64,000 nt of DNA from an uncultured Lachnospiraceae bacterium (GCA_910588965.1 CAJUSO010000001.1:1-64000); one strand, 5' to 3'; shown: positions 1 through 7,886, counted from the first letter of the stretch. Notes: generated by a model from the letters alone, not told the origin. Numbers and translations are program-made.

Positions 1-51
1 CGCGCGACCTTGCCAAGGTCGAGACCGCGGGTTCGAGCCCCGTCTATCGCT
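1..51 (+). tRNA. tRNA-Gly (GCC), 5' end outside window
   Basis: The anticodon arm ACCTTGCCAAGGT places GCC in the loop. A T-arm (GCGGG, TTCGAGC loop, CCCGT) and the 3' acceptor strand CTATCGC follow, with T at the discriminator position. The 5' acceptor and D-arm lie before the window. No CCA is encoded. Confidence 0.9.
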
Positions 52-62
52 CTTCTCATTAG

Positions 63-97
63 GAGCCATAATCATTGGATTATGGCTCATTTTTTTA
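63..97 (+). terminator. intrinsic terminator after tRNA-Gly
   Basis: A perfect 11-bp stem (GAGCCATAATC / GATTATGGCTC) with a 4-nt loop is followed by a run of T. It lies 11 nt after the tRNA and probably ends that transcript. Confidence 0.9.
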
Positions 98-331
98 TTT
101 CATAGGAAGTGCGTCTTATGAAATAAAAACGCTCCGCGAAGGTTGCACTGCGGCGGGAAGGAACCATGTTGGGGGTGCGCACCCGCACACTAGGTAAACG
201 ATTGCTCCGCAATTGTGCTCGGCCCGTCAAAGCGTGCAACCCCCTCAATCTTGAGGGGGTTATCCGCTTTGTTCTTTTATCGGAAAAGCCGTGTTGCAGA
301 AAAGCATGAAAGCCCATGGCCTTCTTAGTGG
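93..331. repeat. modular intergenic repeat, copy 1 (modules B then A)
   Basis: The segment opens with a 13-bp hairpin (93-129, TTTTTATTTCATA and its complement). Module B (about 171-265) follows, containing CGCACACTAGGTAAACGATT, a CAATTGTGC box, GTCAAAGCGTGCA and the hairpin CCCCCTCAATCTTGAGGGGG. Module A (about 271-323) contains GGAAAAGCCGTGTTGC, AAAGCATGAAAG and CCATGGCCTTC, whose outer parts can pair. Both modules recur at 57440-57605 in the opposite order. Reading frames across it are not convincing as genes. It could be a non-coding RNA, a MITE-like element or a REP-type repeat. Confidence 0.7.
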
Positions 332-342
332 AAGAGGCCTGC

Positions 343-1686
343 TTATGCGTCTTCCTTTTTTGACATTACGCTCATATAGGCCGGGCGGATAATCTTGCCC
401 ATTCCAATCAGTTCCTCCATCCGATGGGCGCTCCAGCCCACAATCCTGGCAATTGCAAAAATGGACGTATACAGTTCTTGGGGGATTCCCAGCATGTCAT
501 AGACAAACCCGCTGTAGAAATCCACATTTGGGCTGACCCCTTTGAAGATATGGCGTTTCTGGGCAATCAGCTTGGGCGCCAGCTCTTCGATGCTATTGTA
601 CAGGAACATGTCCTCTTGACGCTGTTTGGCCACAGCCAGACGTTCCACGTATTTTTTAAATACGCGTTCCCTGGGGTCGGAGAGGGAATAGACGGCATGC
701 CCCATCCCGTAAATCAGCCCTTTGTGGTCAAAGGCTTCACCTGCCAGGATCTTAGCTAAATATGCTTCTATTTCTTCTTTGTCATGGATATCCCGGATGT
801 GCTCCCGGATATTTTCCATCATTTCCATTACCTTGATGTTGGCGCCGCCGTGCTTTGGCCCTTTCAGGGAGGACATGGCTGCTGCTATGGAGGAATAGGT
901 ATCGGATCCGGAGGAAGTTACGACCCTGGTGGTAAAGGTTGAGTTATTCCCGCCGCCGTGCTCCATGTGCAGTACCAGTGCAACATCCAGCACCTTAGCC
1001 TCCAGCTTGCTGTAATTACGGCCGGGGCGCAGCATCATCAAAAGGTTTTCGGCCGTGGACAATAGGGGTTCCGGCCGGTGGATATACATGCTGTCGTCAT
1101 TTTCATAATGGTTGTAGGCATGGTAAGCGTATACGGCCAGCATAGGGAAGATGCTGATTAGCTCGATGCATTGCCGGAGGCTGTTTGGGATGACATCCGG
1201 GGAACTTATCTGGCTGTCGTAGGATGCCAGCGTTAAGATGCTCCTGGTCATGGAATTCATGATATCCTTGGTAGGCGCTTTCATAATCACGTCCCGGGTA
1301 AAATTCGTGGGAAGGGTCCGGCTTTGGGCCATAATCTTGCAGAAATCCTGCAGTTCCCTCTCTGTAGGCATCTCCCCAAACAGCAGAAGGTACGCCGTCT
1401 TTTCAAACCCAAACCCATCTTCCCTCACTTGCCGTACCAGGTTCTGCACATTATAGCCCCGATACCAGAGCTGCCCGTCACAGGGGGATTTCACGCCGTC
1501 TACTTCCTGGAAGGAGACAATCTTTGAAATATTTGTAAGGCCTGTTAGGACGCCTTTGCCGTTCTGGTCACGCAATCCCCGGTTGACCCCATATTCTTCA
1601 AACAGGCTGTCGGAAATGCTGTCATTCTTCCGGCAGAGCGGTTCTTGCTTTACCGCATAATCCATCAATTCATTTTCGTTACGCAT
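343..1686 (-). CDS. gltA: citrate synthase
   Basis: Condenses acetyl-CoA and oxaloacetate to citrate in the cytoplasm. In an anaerobe this probably serves glutamate synthesis through a partial TCA cycle. The 447-residue protein has the family's active-site segments: GPKHGGAN with H279, GMGHAVY with H330, and PNVDFYSG with D389, matching the His-His-Asp triad. HGGGNNST lies at 243-250. It is longer than the Gram-negative type II enzymes at the N-terminus (about 35 extra residues). An AAGGAGG site precedes the ATG. The upstream gene on the same strand is a MarR regulator, 119 nt away, with a palindrome between them, so operon and repressor control are likely. A 2-methylcitrate synthase role cannot be excluded from sequence, but no prp genes are nearby. 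Confidence 0.93.
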   Translation of the reverse strand: MRNENELMDYAVKQEPLCRKNDSISDSLFEEYGVNRGLRDQNGKGVLTGLTNISKIVSFQEVDGVKSPCDGQLWYRGYNVQNLVRQVREDGFGFEKTAYLLLFGEMPTERELQDFCKIMAQSRTLPTNFTRDVIMKAPTKDIMNSMTRSILTLASYDSQISSPDVIPNSLRQCIELISIFPMLAVYAYHAYNHYENDDSMYIHRPEPLLSTAENLLMMLRPGRNYSKLEAKVLDVALVLHMEHGGGNNSTFTTRVVTSSGSDTYSSIAAAMSSLKGPKHGGANIKVMEMMENIREHIRDIHDKEEIEAYLAKILAGEAFDHKGLIYGMGHAVYSLSDPRERVFKKYVERLAVAKQRQEDMFLYNSIEELAPKLIAQKRHIFKGVSPNVDFYSGFVYDMLGIPQELYTSIFAIARIVGWSAHRMEELIGMGKIIRPAYMSVMSKKEDA

Positions 1687-1755
1687 GATAACTGCCTCCT
1701 TTCTTATTCTTGGGCTCTTGAGGGTAACCCTTTCTGCAGGATGTGCCCTCAGAAT

Positions 1756-1769
1756 GTTTAATTTTAAAC
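1756..1769. promoter_or_regulatory. MarR-type operator candidate before citrate synthase gene
   Basis: GTTTAATTTTAAAC is a near-palindrome in the marR-citrate synthase spacer. It differs at one position from the perfect palindrome GTTTAAATTTAAAC at 2283-2296 in the marR promoter. Sharing of the motif suggests that the encoded MarR protein controls both places. This is inference from motif position. Confidence 0.55.
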
Positions 1770-1805
1770 TATTTTACCATAAATGCAGGGAAATTCCAAT
1801 AGGTT

Positions 1806-2267
1806 TTAGAGTAATTTAAGGATTGTATCGGGATCTTCCAAGGCATTACGGATATTTGCATGGACTTTCCTGGAAACTTTGCGTAGGGCTTCCCGCTCTT
1901 CCTGGGTCACATCCTGCAGGATAATGTCGTACATGTTTTTACGTAGCAGGATAATGCGTTCCACAAGGGCGACTGCCTGGCCTGTCAGCAGGAGGTGGAT
2001 GCACCTGCGGTCTGCGGTGTCTTGCACGACCTGGAGGAAGCCTTGCTTGGACAGGCGGTCCACGGATTGGGAAATGTGGCCTTTATTGAATAAATCCAAG
2101 TTGCTGATATCTTTGGGGGTATTGTGCTCCCCTGATTTGTGGAGGAAAAACAAGATGTCAATGTCAATCTTCCGCAGGCGGTGCGCTTCCCACAGGGTTT
2201 CAATTTTGCGGTTATATAGTTTTTGGAATTGTGTACCCTGCAGCAGGCTCTCAATCATCCAGTCCAT
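1806..2267 (-). CDS. MarR-family transcriptional regulator
   Basis: The 153-residue protein has a winged-helix centre. Its recognition part reads KGHISQSVDRLSKQGF, followed by the wing segment DTADRRCIHLLLT, which is the classic MarR DxRxxxxxLT pattern. The start is set at the ATG at 2267, because GAGGTG lies 6 nt upstream. An in-frame extension to 2498 would run through the promoter and operator and is rejected. It is transcribed toward citrate synthase and diverges from the hydrogenase-like gene. A perfect palindrome just after its -10 suggests autoregulation. The ligand is unknown. Confidence 0.88.
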   Translation of the reverse strand: MDWMIESLLQGTQFQKLYNRKIETLWEAHRLRKIDIDILFFLHKSGEHNTPKDISNLDLFNKGHISQSVDRLSKQGFLQVVQDTADRRCIHLLLTGQAVALVERIILLRKNMYDIILQDVTQEEREALRKVSRKVHANIRNALEDPDTILKLL

Positions 2268-2282
2268 TGGGTTCACCTCATA

Positions 2283-2327
2283 GTTTAAATTTAAACAAAG
2301 TATACTGCCTTTGGGGAAGAAAATCAA
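2283..2327 (-). promoter_or_regulatory. marR promoter with overlapping palindromic operator
   Basis: On the minus strand a -35 TTGATT (2327-2322), 17-nt spacer and -10 TATACT (2304-2299) form a good sigma-A promoter. The perfect 14-bp palindrome GTTTAAATTTAAAC (2283-2296) begins 3 nt after the -10, where a bound repressor would cover the transcription start. The remaining divergent spacer up to the hydrogenase-like gene at 2577 shows no other clear signal. Confidence 0.7.
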
Positions 2328-2576
2328 GTGGGAAATTATCCTAAATGAGGCTTGGGGACCCCATTGTGCAAAAATCCTGCCCCTTTTGGTATGTATCCGG
2401 GCATTAATGGCAAAAATAGGGTTATGGTATGTGGCAGGCATTGTACGATGGAGCCTGTTATTTTTGGATGGTGTACTGGTATACGGGCCATTTGGCAACG
2501 CGGCGGATCCCTTGCCGGAAGTTACCTGCCGTGTTGGGGTTCTTGGCTGTATATGAGGGATGAATGGAGGGACATT

Positions 2577-3809
2577 ATGAAGACATTTCAGCAGTTATAT
2601 TGGGATATCCTAAAACAGGAGACTGGCCAAGGGAGGGTGCTGGCAGGGGAATACAGGCCCTACCATATGGACTGCCTGCTGCACCCGGAGCGGTATGCGC
2701 CGGTTGTGTTTGCAGAGGACTGCGAACAATGCGCCTATGACCAGGCCTGTAGGAACAGCTGCATCTTTGATGCATTTGAAGAGGATGAAGGTGGGAAGAT
2801 CCGTATCAATAAAGAAAAATGCGTGGGCTGCGGGGCCTGCGTGGATGCCTGCAGGCTGGAAAAGCTGGCGGCAAACAAGGATGCCGTCCCGGTGCTGCAG
2901 GCTGTGAGGAAAACAGGGCAGGATGTGTATGCGTTGATTGCCCCGGCGTTCCTGGGGCAGTTTGGGGCAGAGGTCACCACAGGGAAGCTGCGGGCGGCGT
3001 TTAAGGCAATGGGGTTCCAGGGGATGATAGAGGTGGCAGTATTTGCGGATATCCTGACCCTGAAGGAAGCGCTGGAATTTGACGCTAATATTAAGGATGA
3101 GAAGGATTACCAGCTTACCAGCTGCTGCTGCCCGGTGTGGATTGCCATGATACGCAAGGTATACCAGGAACTGATGCCCCATGTCCCAGGGGCGGTGTCG
3201 CCGATGATTGCAGCAGGCAGGGTTGTGAAGAAGCTGCACCCCGGCGCAATGACAGTCTTTGTGGGGCCTTGCATGGCCAAGAAGAAGGAGGCCAGGGAGC
3301 CGGATATTGCGGACGCCATTGACTATGTGCTTACGTTCCAGGAAGTGCAGGATATGTTTGAGGCGGCGGATATCCACCCGGAACTTTTGGGGGAGGATGA
3401 GAAGGAGCATTCCTCCCGGGCAGGGCGGATTTATGCCAGGACAGGCGGGGTCAGCGAGGCCGTGAAGGAAACGGTGCAGCAGCTCCATCCAAACCGCCCC
3501 ATCGAAGTGAAGGCAGAACAGGCGGACGGGGTGCCGGCTTGCCGCGCTATGATTGAGAAATTAAAAAAAGGGGAGGTAAAAGCGAATTTTTATGAAGGGA
3601 TGGGATGCCGGGGCGGATGTGTCGGCGGGCCGAAAAGCATTATCGGAAAGGAGGAAGGGGCTGCCAATGTGGGGCGTTATGCGGATAAGGCAGAATACCG
3701 TACTCCGCTGGACAATCCGTTTGTCTTGGAATTGCTGGAACGGCTGGGGTTCCATACAATAGAAGGGTTTCTGGAAGAAAGCGATATTTTGGTCAGGGAT
3801 TTTAGCTGA
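2577..3809 (+). CDS. [FeFe]-hydrogenase-like iron-sulfur protein
   Basis: The 410-residue protein has an N-terminal two-cluster ferredoxin part (C49, C52, C58, C62 and C82, C85, C88, C92) followed by the H-cluster domain. The three H-cluster motifs are present in divergent form: TSCCCPVW (181-188), GPCMAKKKE (230-238) and EGMGCRGGCVGGP with C344 and C348. The pattern fits the less-studied putative sensory or group C/D-like hydrogenases better than the catalytic group A enzymes; that assignment is from memory of the families. It may oxidise or sense H2. The start is the ATG at 2577, after GGAGGG. A longer in-frame reading upstream lacks a ribosome binding site. It is a single-gene unit with its own terminator and no maturation genes nearby. 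Confidence 0.82.
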   Translation: MKTFQQLYWDILKQETGQGRVLAGEYRPYHMDCLLHPERYAPVVFAEDCEQCAYDQACRNSCIFDAFEEDEGGKIRINKEKCVGCGACVDACRLEKLAANKDAVPVLQAVRKTGQDVYALIAPAFLGQFGAEVTTGKLRAAFKAMGFQGMIEVAVFADILTLKEALEFDANIKDEKDYQLTSCCCPVWIAMIRKVYQELMPHVPGAVSPMIAAGRVVKKLHPGAMTVFVGPCMAKKKEAREPDIADAIDYVLTFQEVQDMFEAADIHPELLGEDEKEHSSRAGRIYARTGGVSEAVKETVQQLHPNRPIEVKAEQADGVPACRAMIEKLKKGEVKANFYEGMGCRGGCVGGPKSIIGKEEGAANVGRYADKAEYRTPLDNPFVLELLERLGFHTIEGFLEESDILVRDFS

Positions 3810-3834
3810 CAGGCGCTGAAGCGGTGCGCCGCAG

Positions 3835-3870
3835 ACAAAGAATCCTGCTTTGCAGGATTCTTTGTTTTGT
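3835..3870 (+). terminator. intrinsic terminator after hydrogenase-like gene
   Basis: A 14-bp perfect stem (ACAAAGAATCCTGC and its complement) with a TTT loop is followed by TTTGT. It closes the hydrogenase-like transcript. Confidence 0.88.
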
Positions 3871-4027
3871 AAATCCAGAGATGGGATACAATAGGATGCT
3901 AAGGCAAAAAGGCAGCATGGTTACAAAAGGTAAAAAGGATGTGTTATTAAAGTTGGTAATATTGCAATGATTTTAAAAGAATCGGACGTAATAATTAGAT
4001 AAAATAGCAATAAAAAGCATGCGGACA

Positions 4028-4056
4028 TTTACGGAAATTAGTATTTTGTTTATAAT
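4028..4056 (+). promoter_or_regulatory. promoter of lipoprotein gene
   Basis: The -35-like TTTACG, 17-nt spacer and consensus -10 TATAAT lie 44 nt before the lipoprotein start codon. Confidence 0.6.
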
Positions 4057-4099
4057 ATTAAAAACTTAAGTATGATTTCCAAAAAGGAGGGGGATGTCT

Positions 4100-4876
4100 A
4101 TGAAACGGATTTGGAATCTATGTGTCCTTTGGGCAGTATGTTCCTTCCTGTCAGGCTGTGGGAGCCCAGGCAGGATGCAGCAGGCTGAGGTTGTCCCGCA
4201 AGAATACAAAGCGCAAAACATAGGAGCCCTACAGGAAGTGCAGGGTATCCAGACGGATTGGGATGCGGAGGCTGAGAGTGCAAGGAAGGACAGGGAGGCT
4301 CTTTCAGATGTAGAAGAACCCATTCCTAAGCCAGAAGATGGTGATGGGAGTAAATATCATGCAGAGTTCTTGGGGAATGATAGCAGCAAAATTACATCAT
4401 GCGTCCTATATCACAATGGGAAAAAAGAGGCTTTGGATGTATCAACGGCAAAGGGGAAGTATCTTATCCAGATGCTGTCTGGGTATTTTAGGGATTGGGA
4501 GTGCGGTTATTCTGCTTTTGCTGGCGGCATGGGGATAGATTGGCTGGAAGAGGTCTCAAAGGAGGAGCTGGAGAATTATTATATCAAGCTTCAGATAGAG
4601 GATTCTGCTCCAATCACGTTTCATGAGATTTCTCCTGGATTTGAAAACATGCATTTAGCCAAGGGATATGATACCGTAATTATTGAGGCTAATTTTGATA
4701 TCGGTGTCTTGGTGCTGTTTTGGAATCGGGATGGAGATGATGTATTTTGGGGGGATGCGCCAAATATTAGGAAGATAGAGGAAGATTTCCGGGAGAAATA
4801 TCAGGAATGGGAAACGATTACGGATTGGGACCGGGCATTTGAGGAACTGCAGGCGGCCCAGGCGTTAAAAGAATAA
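4100..4876 (+). CDS. putative lipoprotein of unknown function
   Basis: The 258-residue protein begins with a basic N-terminus and a hydrophobic stretch ending in the lipobox LSGC (C20), so it is probably exported and lipid-anchored on the outer face of the membrane. The mature part is acidic and mixed, with no motif I recognise. AAGGAGG lies 9 nt before the ATG at 4100 but only 3 nt before the ATG at 4094, which decides the start. It stands alone between its own promoter and terminator. Confidence 0.75.
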   Translation: MKRIWNLCVLWAVCSFLSGCGSPGRMQQAEVVPQEYKAQNIGALQEVQGIQTDWDAEAESARKDREALSDVEEPIPKPEDGDGSKYHAEFLGNDSSKITSCVLYHNGKKEALDVSTAKGKYLIQMLSGYFRDWECGYSAFAGGMGIDWLEEVSKEELENYYIKLQIEDSAPITFHEISPGFENMHLAKGYDTVIIEANFDIGVLVLFWNRDGDDVFWGDAPNIRKIEEDFREKYQEWETITDWDRAFEELQAAQALKE

Positions 4877-4885
4877 GGGGCAGGG

Positions 4886-4930
4886 AAATGCCAGAATCAC
4901 TGGTACGCAGGGATTCTGGCATTTGTTCAT
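4886..4930 (+). terminator. intrinsic terminator after lipoprotein gene
   Basis: A 13-bp perfect stem (AAATGCCAGAATC / GATTCTGGCATTT) with a 13-nt loop, followed by GTTCATT. The T tract is weak. Confidence 0.75.
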
Positions 4931-5103
4931 TCCAGACAGGGGTCTGTTAGATAACCTTTCTCCCATTCAGAGAGCCGCTGGTAATCATACATTTCAACCC
5001 TGATATTGCCATTTGGAAACGGAAGGATGGAGATACAAAAACAATTCGTAAAATAGCTGTCTATCTATTTCAGTGGTAATGACAGATACATTTCCCCTCG
5101 GCC
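4927..5103 (-). pseudogene. small gene remnant, frameshifted
   Basis: Read on the minus strand, about 50 codons have coding character. The first part (VSVITTEIDRQLFYELFLYL) is in one frame and the second (SILPFPNGNIRVEMYDYQRL, then SEWEKGYLTDP) in another, ending at the TGA at 4927. The frame change near 5035 and the absence of a start codon suggest decay. I do not recognise the family. It sits downstream of the RloB-like gene on the same strand, so it may be a third gene of that defence locus. Confidence 0.35.
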
Positions 5104-5122
5104 TCCTTTGATATAATGGTTT

Positions 5123-5995
5123 CTATTTTCCATACATTTTTAGATTTTCAATCAATTTCCATAAATTACATCCTATGCTATCCACCAATTCATTCTCATC
5201 ATCAGGGAACTTTTTTGCCTGGATGACCGCTTTATCAATATAAGGCAAATACTTTTTGGCAAAATTAATACCGCTTTTTCCGTGATGTGCTCTATCTGAT
5301 ACTTCTTTACTTACAAAAGTATGTTGATTCGAAACCGTCTTATTTTCTTTAATTTTATCTAACTGATTACCAAATTCCATTTCTATATCAGCTAAATGCA
5401 TAAGCAACCAGAACTCAAAGCAAGGATTCGCAATATAACATTTATATCCATTATCTTTACAATATTTAATACATTCAAGCATATTAAATTCTGAATGTGT
5501 ATCCTTATCTCTGTCGATGAATACGGCAAACTCATCTAGCTCATCATTATATTTCCTTAAATATTTTCGATAATTGATATCATAGCCTATCTTCTTCAAT
5601 TCAGTAACAAACAAATTTCTCTGTTTCTTTGGTAATTTATCAGAATCTTCTAGGAATTGTTTTATAAAATCTAGTGAAAATTGTTCCTTAAATTGATTTG
5701 ATACTTCTTGTAAAATATCATCTTCGTTTTGTTCCCTAAGCCTAATATATTCTTCTAATAACTCTATTACCTGCTGGGGTGTACTTTTCGTATCTTTCTT
5801 TCCCCTACGCAGGACTTCTACATCAACTTTTGCATTAATGCCTATTTTTACTCTGTTTTTTGATAAGCCGTCGAAGTATTCTTTTTCTGTCTCATTTCCC
5901 TCTACGGATAGGAATACCCTTTTTTCCGGAATAATTTTTTGGGTCTCATCTTCCCGGTCATATACCGTTGATGTTAACCTATAACGATTACGCAT
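5123..5995 (-). CDS. RloB-family protein (AbiLii-like defence effector)
   Basis: The 290-residue protein has the RloB layout: a Toprim-like start LSVEGNETEKEYF with E32, E35 and E37, an acidic motif FIDRDKD with D161, D163 and D165, and the conserved ANPCFEFWLLMH segment. RloB proteins pair with AAA ATPases in bacterial defence loci, including lactococcal AbiL (AbiLi/AbiLii), and are thought to act as a nuclease-like effector. The start is the ATG at 5995, with GGAGG 6 nt upstream inside the ATPase gene. It overlaps the ATPase stop by 8 nt (ATGCGTAA), so translation is coupled. AT-rich codon use suggests acquisition by transfer. Activity is inference. Confidence 0.85.
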   Translation of the reverse strand: MRNRYRLTSTVYDREDETQKIIPEKRVFLSVEGNETEKEYFDGLSKNRVKIGINAKVDVEVLRRGKKDTKSTPQQVIELLEEYIRLREQNEDDILQEVSNQFKEQFSLDFIKQFLEDSDKLPKKQRNLFVTELKKIGYDINYRKYLRKYNDELDEFAVFIDRDKDTHSEFNMLECIKYCKDNGYKCYIANPCFEFWLLMHLADIEMEFGNQLDKIKENKTVSNQHTFVSKEVSDRAHHGKSGINFAKKYLPYIDKAVIQAKKFPDDENELVDSIGCNLWKLIENLKMYGK

Positions 5996-7361
5996 GTATA
6001 TCCTCCAACATCCCATCATCAAATACCGGTATAGCATCATAACGTCCCAGTAAATATTCTTTGTCTATTTTCTTATCGTAGCGTTCCTTGTAGCGGTTTA
6101 ATGAATATAAAGTTGAGCTATGATTTCCTCCTCTTTTTACAAACCAAATTTCATCTTGCCTGACCAGATCCAAATCAAGTAAGTTAGAATCATGTGTTGT
6201 TACAATTATTTGGCTCGTATCATCTTCTGTCAATTGATAAAACAGTTCCAGAAATTTCCGGGTAAGATTCGTATGAAGGCTTCTGTCAATTTCATCAATA
6301 AAAATAACCCTATTTCCATTGTGCTCATAAAATAAGGGGATAAGGTCAAATAACCTTTGTGTTCCATCAGATTCATCTAAATATTCAAAAAGCTCCTGCA
6401 TGTTACCATGGTTTTGCATCATTTTTGTCGTAATAATATTCCCTTCGTCATCTTTACTCAAAGAGTATACCTGACTACTTACCTTGAACATTACAGGATC
6501 ATCCCCTATATCATTCGAAATTCTGGCTTTTAATTTTTCAGCGTCTTCCTTCGGGATACCTTCAAAAATTTTATCAAACTCCATTTGTCCTAGCTTTGAT
6601 TCCACAGATTCAATACCAGTATCAAAATATTTTAGGAGTTTTGAAAAAACATTTCTGAGCTGCTCATCTTCAACCATCTGGTTTAAACCACTATATTGAC
6701 TGGTCGGAAATATGATTATCATGCTTTGAAACCAAATAAAAACATCTAGAATTTCAGAAAAGACTCCTTGCCTGCCGTTGCTTCTTTCAGCTATATCACT
6801 TAAAATGGTTTTTTTCTTCATAGACTCAGATATATTTTCACCAAAATCGCCCAAATAAATTTCCCATCTCATTTTTTCTTCAGCATCTTTAATTTTAATT
6901 TCACTTTCAGTAAGATTTATGCCATTATCGTCAATATTCCTATTAAAAATATAAGTCTCTGTTCCACTTTTCTCTATACGAATCAACCATTCTGAAAGAA
7001 TTTCTTTTTCTGCATAGGATATCGCAATCCCATAAGAATATTCCTTCCCCGTATGTGTTATCAGCCTGTACTCAAAAACCCCTGGTGTCTTATAACACTC
7101 ACCAGATATTCTAAAATATTTTTTGTTTAAATCAACCTCTCCCAAGCCGTCTAATATAATATCTCTTGAAAAATCAATCGCTTTCACTAAATTACTCTTT
7201 CCACTAGCATTAGCGCCATAGATAAGTCCTGTTTTTAATATTTTCTTTCCATTGCCATTTAAGATGTGTTCCTTATGCCTTGCCACCTTAGATGCTGCCA
7301 TTGACATTGTTTGCGCAGTTTTGAATGACAAATAATTACTGACTGAAAAGCCTATAAACAT
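5988..7361 (-). CDS. AAA ATPase, RloA/AbiLi-like defence sensor
   Basis: The 457-residue protein is an ABC-like AAA_15/AAA_21-type ATPase. The Walker A GANASGKS lies at 49-56, the Walker B at RVIFIDEIDRSLH (about 350), and a histidine switch at VTTHDSNLLD (about 390). The N-terminus FIGFSVSNYLSF is typical of this group. It is the first gene of a two-gene unit with the RloB-like protein, overlapping by 8 nt. By analogy with AbiL and PARIS, the ATPase would sense phage and release or activate the partner. A promoter is visible at 7407-7436. The ribosome site before the ATG is weak (AGAAAGAG). Confidence 0.85.
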   Translation of the reverse strand: MFIGFSVSNYLSFKTAQTMSMAASKVARHKEHILNGNGKKILKTGLIYGANASGKSNLVKAIDFSRDIILDGLGEVDLNKKYFRISGECYKTPGVFEYRLITHTGKEYSYGIAISYAEKEILSEWLIRIEKSGTETYIFNRNIDDNGINLTESEIKIKDAEEKMRWEIYLGDFGENISESMKKKTILSDIAERSNGRQGVFSEILDVFIWFQSMIIIFPTSQYSGLNQMVEDEQLRNVFSKLLKYFDTGIESVESKLGQMEFDKIFEGIPKEDAEKLKARISNDIGDDPVMFKVSSQVYSLSKDDEGNIITTKMMQNHGNMQELFEYLDESDGTQRLFDLIPLFYEHNGNRVIFIDEIDRSLHTNLTRKFLELFYQLTEDDTSQIIVTTHDSNLLDLDLVRQDEIWFVKRGGNHSSTLYSLNRYKERYDKKIDKEYLLGRYDAIPVFDDGMLEDIHA

Positions 7362-7406
7362 CTCTTTCTACTCTCTTTCAACTATTTTATTCTATTCATA
7401 CTATCC

Positions 7407-7436
7407 ATTGTATTGTGATTATTTCTCTTTTGTCAA
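7407..7436 (-). promoter_or_regulatory. promoter of the AAA/RloB pair
   Basis: On the minus strand, consensus -35 TTGACA (7436-7431), 18-nt spacer and -10 TACAAT (7412-7407), 46 nt before the ATPase start codon. Confidence 0.65.
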
Positions 7437-7544
7437 TAGGATTATAGGTATTTTATGGGTATTTTGATTTGTATCAGAGTTTTTTTCTCGTATTTTCTCT
7501 TAACAACAACGATACTATGTGTTATTTTTCACTCACGGGAGTAT

Positions 7545-7571
7545 TAGCACTCATTTTAGCCAAGTGCTAAT
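7545..7571. promoter_or_regulatory. CIRCE-like HrcA operator, not next to a heat-shock gene
   Basis: TTAGCACTC, a 9-nt spacer and AAGTGCTAA match the CIRCE consensus (TTAGCACTC-N9-GAGTGCTAA) at 17 of 18 half-site positions. CIRCE normally sits before groES or hrcA-grpE-dnaK. Here the neighbours are the AAA ATPase gene (minus strand, 184 nt away) and araA (plus strand, 390 nt away). It could be a true operator or a relic of a lost heat-shock gene. Confidence 0.65.
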
Positions 7572-7857
7572 AAAGGTAAAAAGATGGCCTTTCAGCCATC
7601 TTTCAAATTGAATCTGCATTGTGCAAATTCAACGAAACACTTAAATCTTATCATATAAATGCAGAGAGTTCAACAGTTTTGCATCGCATTTAAGTGATTT
7701 ACCTTTTCCAGTTTATGGAAGCGGGCTTGCCCGCTTTGTTCTGTCAAATGATAGGAAAAATTTTTTATTTCCGCCGATTTCCCCACAATTTGCCCAGAAA
7801 TTCCCCTTCTTCCACCTGAAAAGTTGTTAATTTTATTAAAAAAATCGCAAAAATCTC
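7572..7857. other. non-coding stretch between CIRCE element and araA promoter
   Basis: This holds a hairpin at 7581-7604 (AAAGATGGC / GCCATCTTT) without a T tract, and an imperfect inverted repeat TTGAATCTGC / GCAAATTCAA just after it. A short copy of the GCGGGC hairpin family is at 7718-7760. I see no gene. Confidence 0.5.
7718..7760 (+). repeat. short GCGGGC-TT-GCCCGC hairpin repeat
   Basis: GAAGCGGGCTTGCCCGCTTT followed by GTTCTGTC and ATAGGAAAA. The hairpin core recurs at 34671-34690. The first half, GAAGCGGGCTTG, recurs at 57613. The right flank resembles the start of repeat module A at 271-285. Confidence 0.6.
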
Positions 7858-7886
7858 TTGTATTTCCGTCCGCAGAAGTTTAAAAT
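7858..7886 (+). promoter_or_regulatory. promoter of the arabinose operon
   Basis: TTGTAT, 17-nt spacer and TAAAAT. It gives a leader of about 70 nt before araA. No clear AraR-type or cre operator is recognised. Confidence 0.55.

Noticed and set aside
87..317. 76-codon minus-strand reading frame over the first repeat
   Set aside because: It coincides with the hairpin-rich modular repeat, has no ribosome site, and its composition (many Arg and Ser) looks like chance.
1806..2498. Longer MarR protein with 77 extra N-terminal residues
   Set aside because: The extension crosses a good promoter and palindromic operator; the ATG at 2267 has a ribosome site.
2352..2576. Upstream in-frame extension of the hydrogenase-like protein
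   Set aside because: No ribosome site near 2352; GGAGGG is correctly placed before 2577.
2610..3488. 292-codon minus-strand frame inside the hydrogenase-like gene
   Set aside because: Antisense shadow; Cys/His/Pro-rich with no family motif, while the plus strand encodes all hydrogenase motifs.
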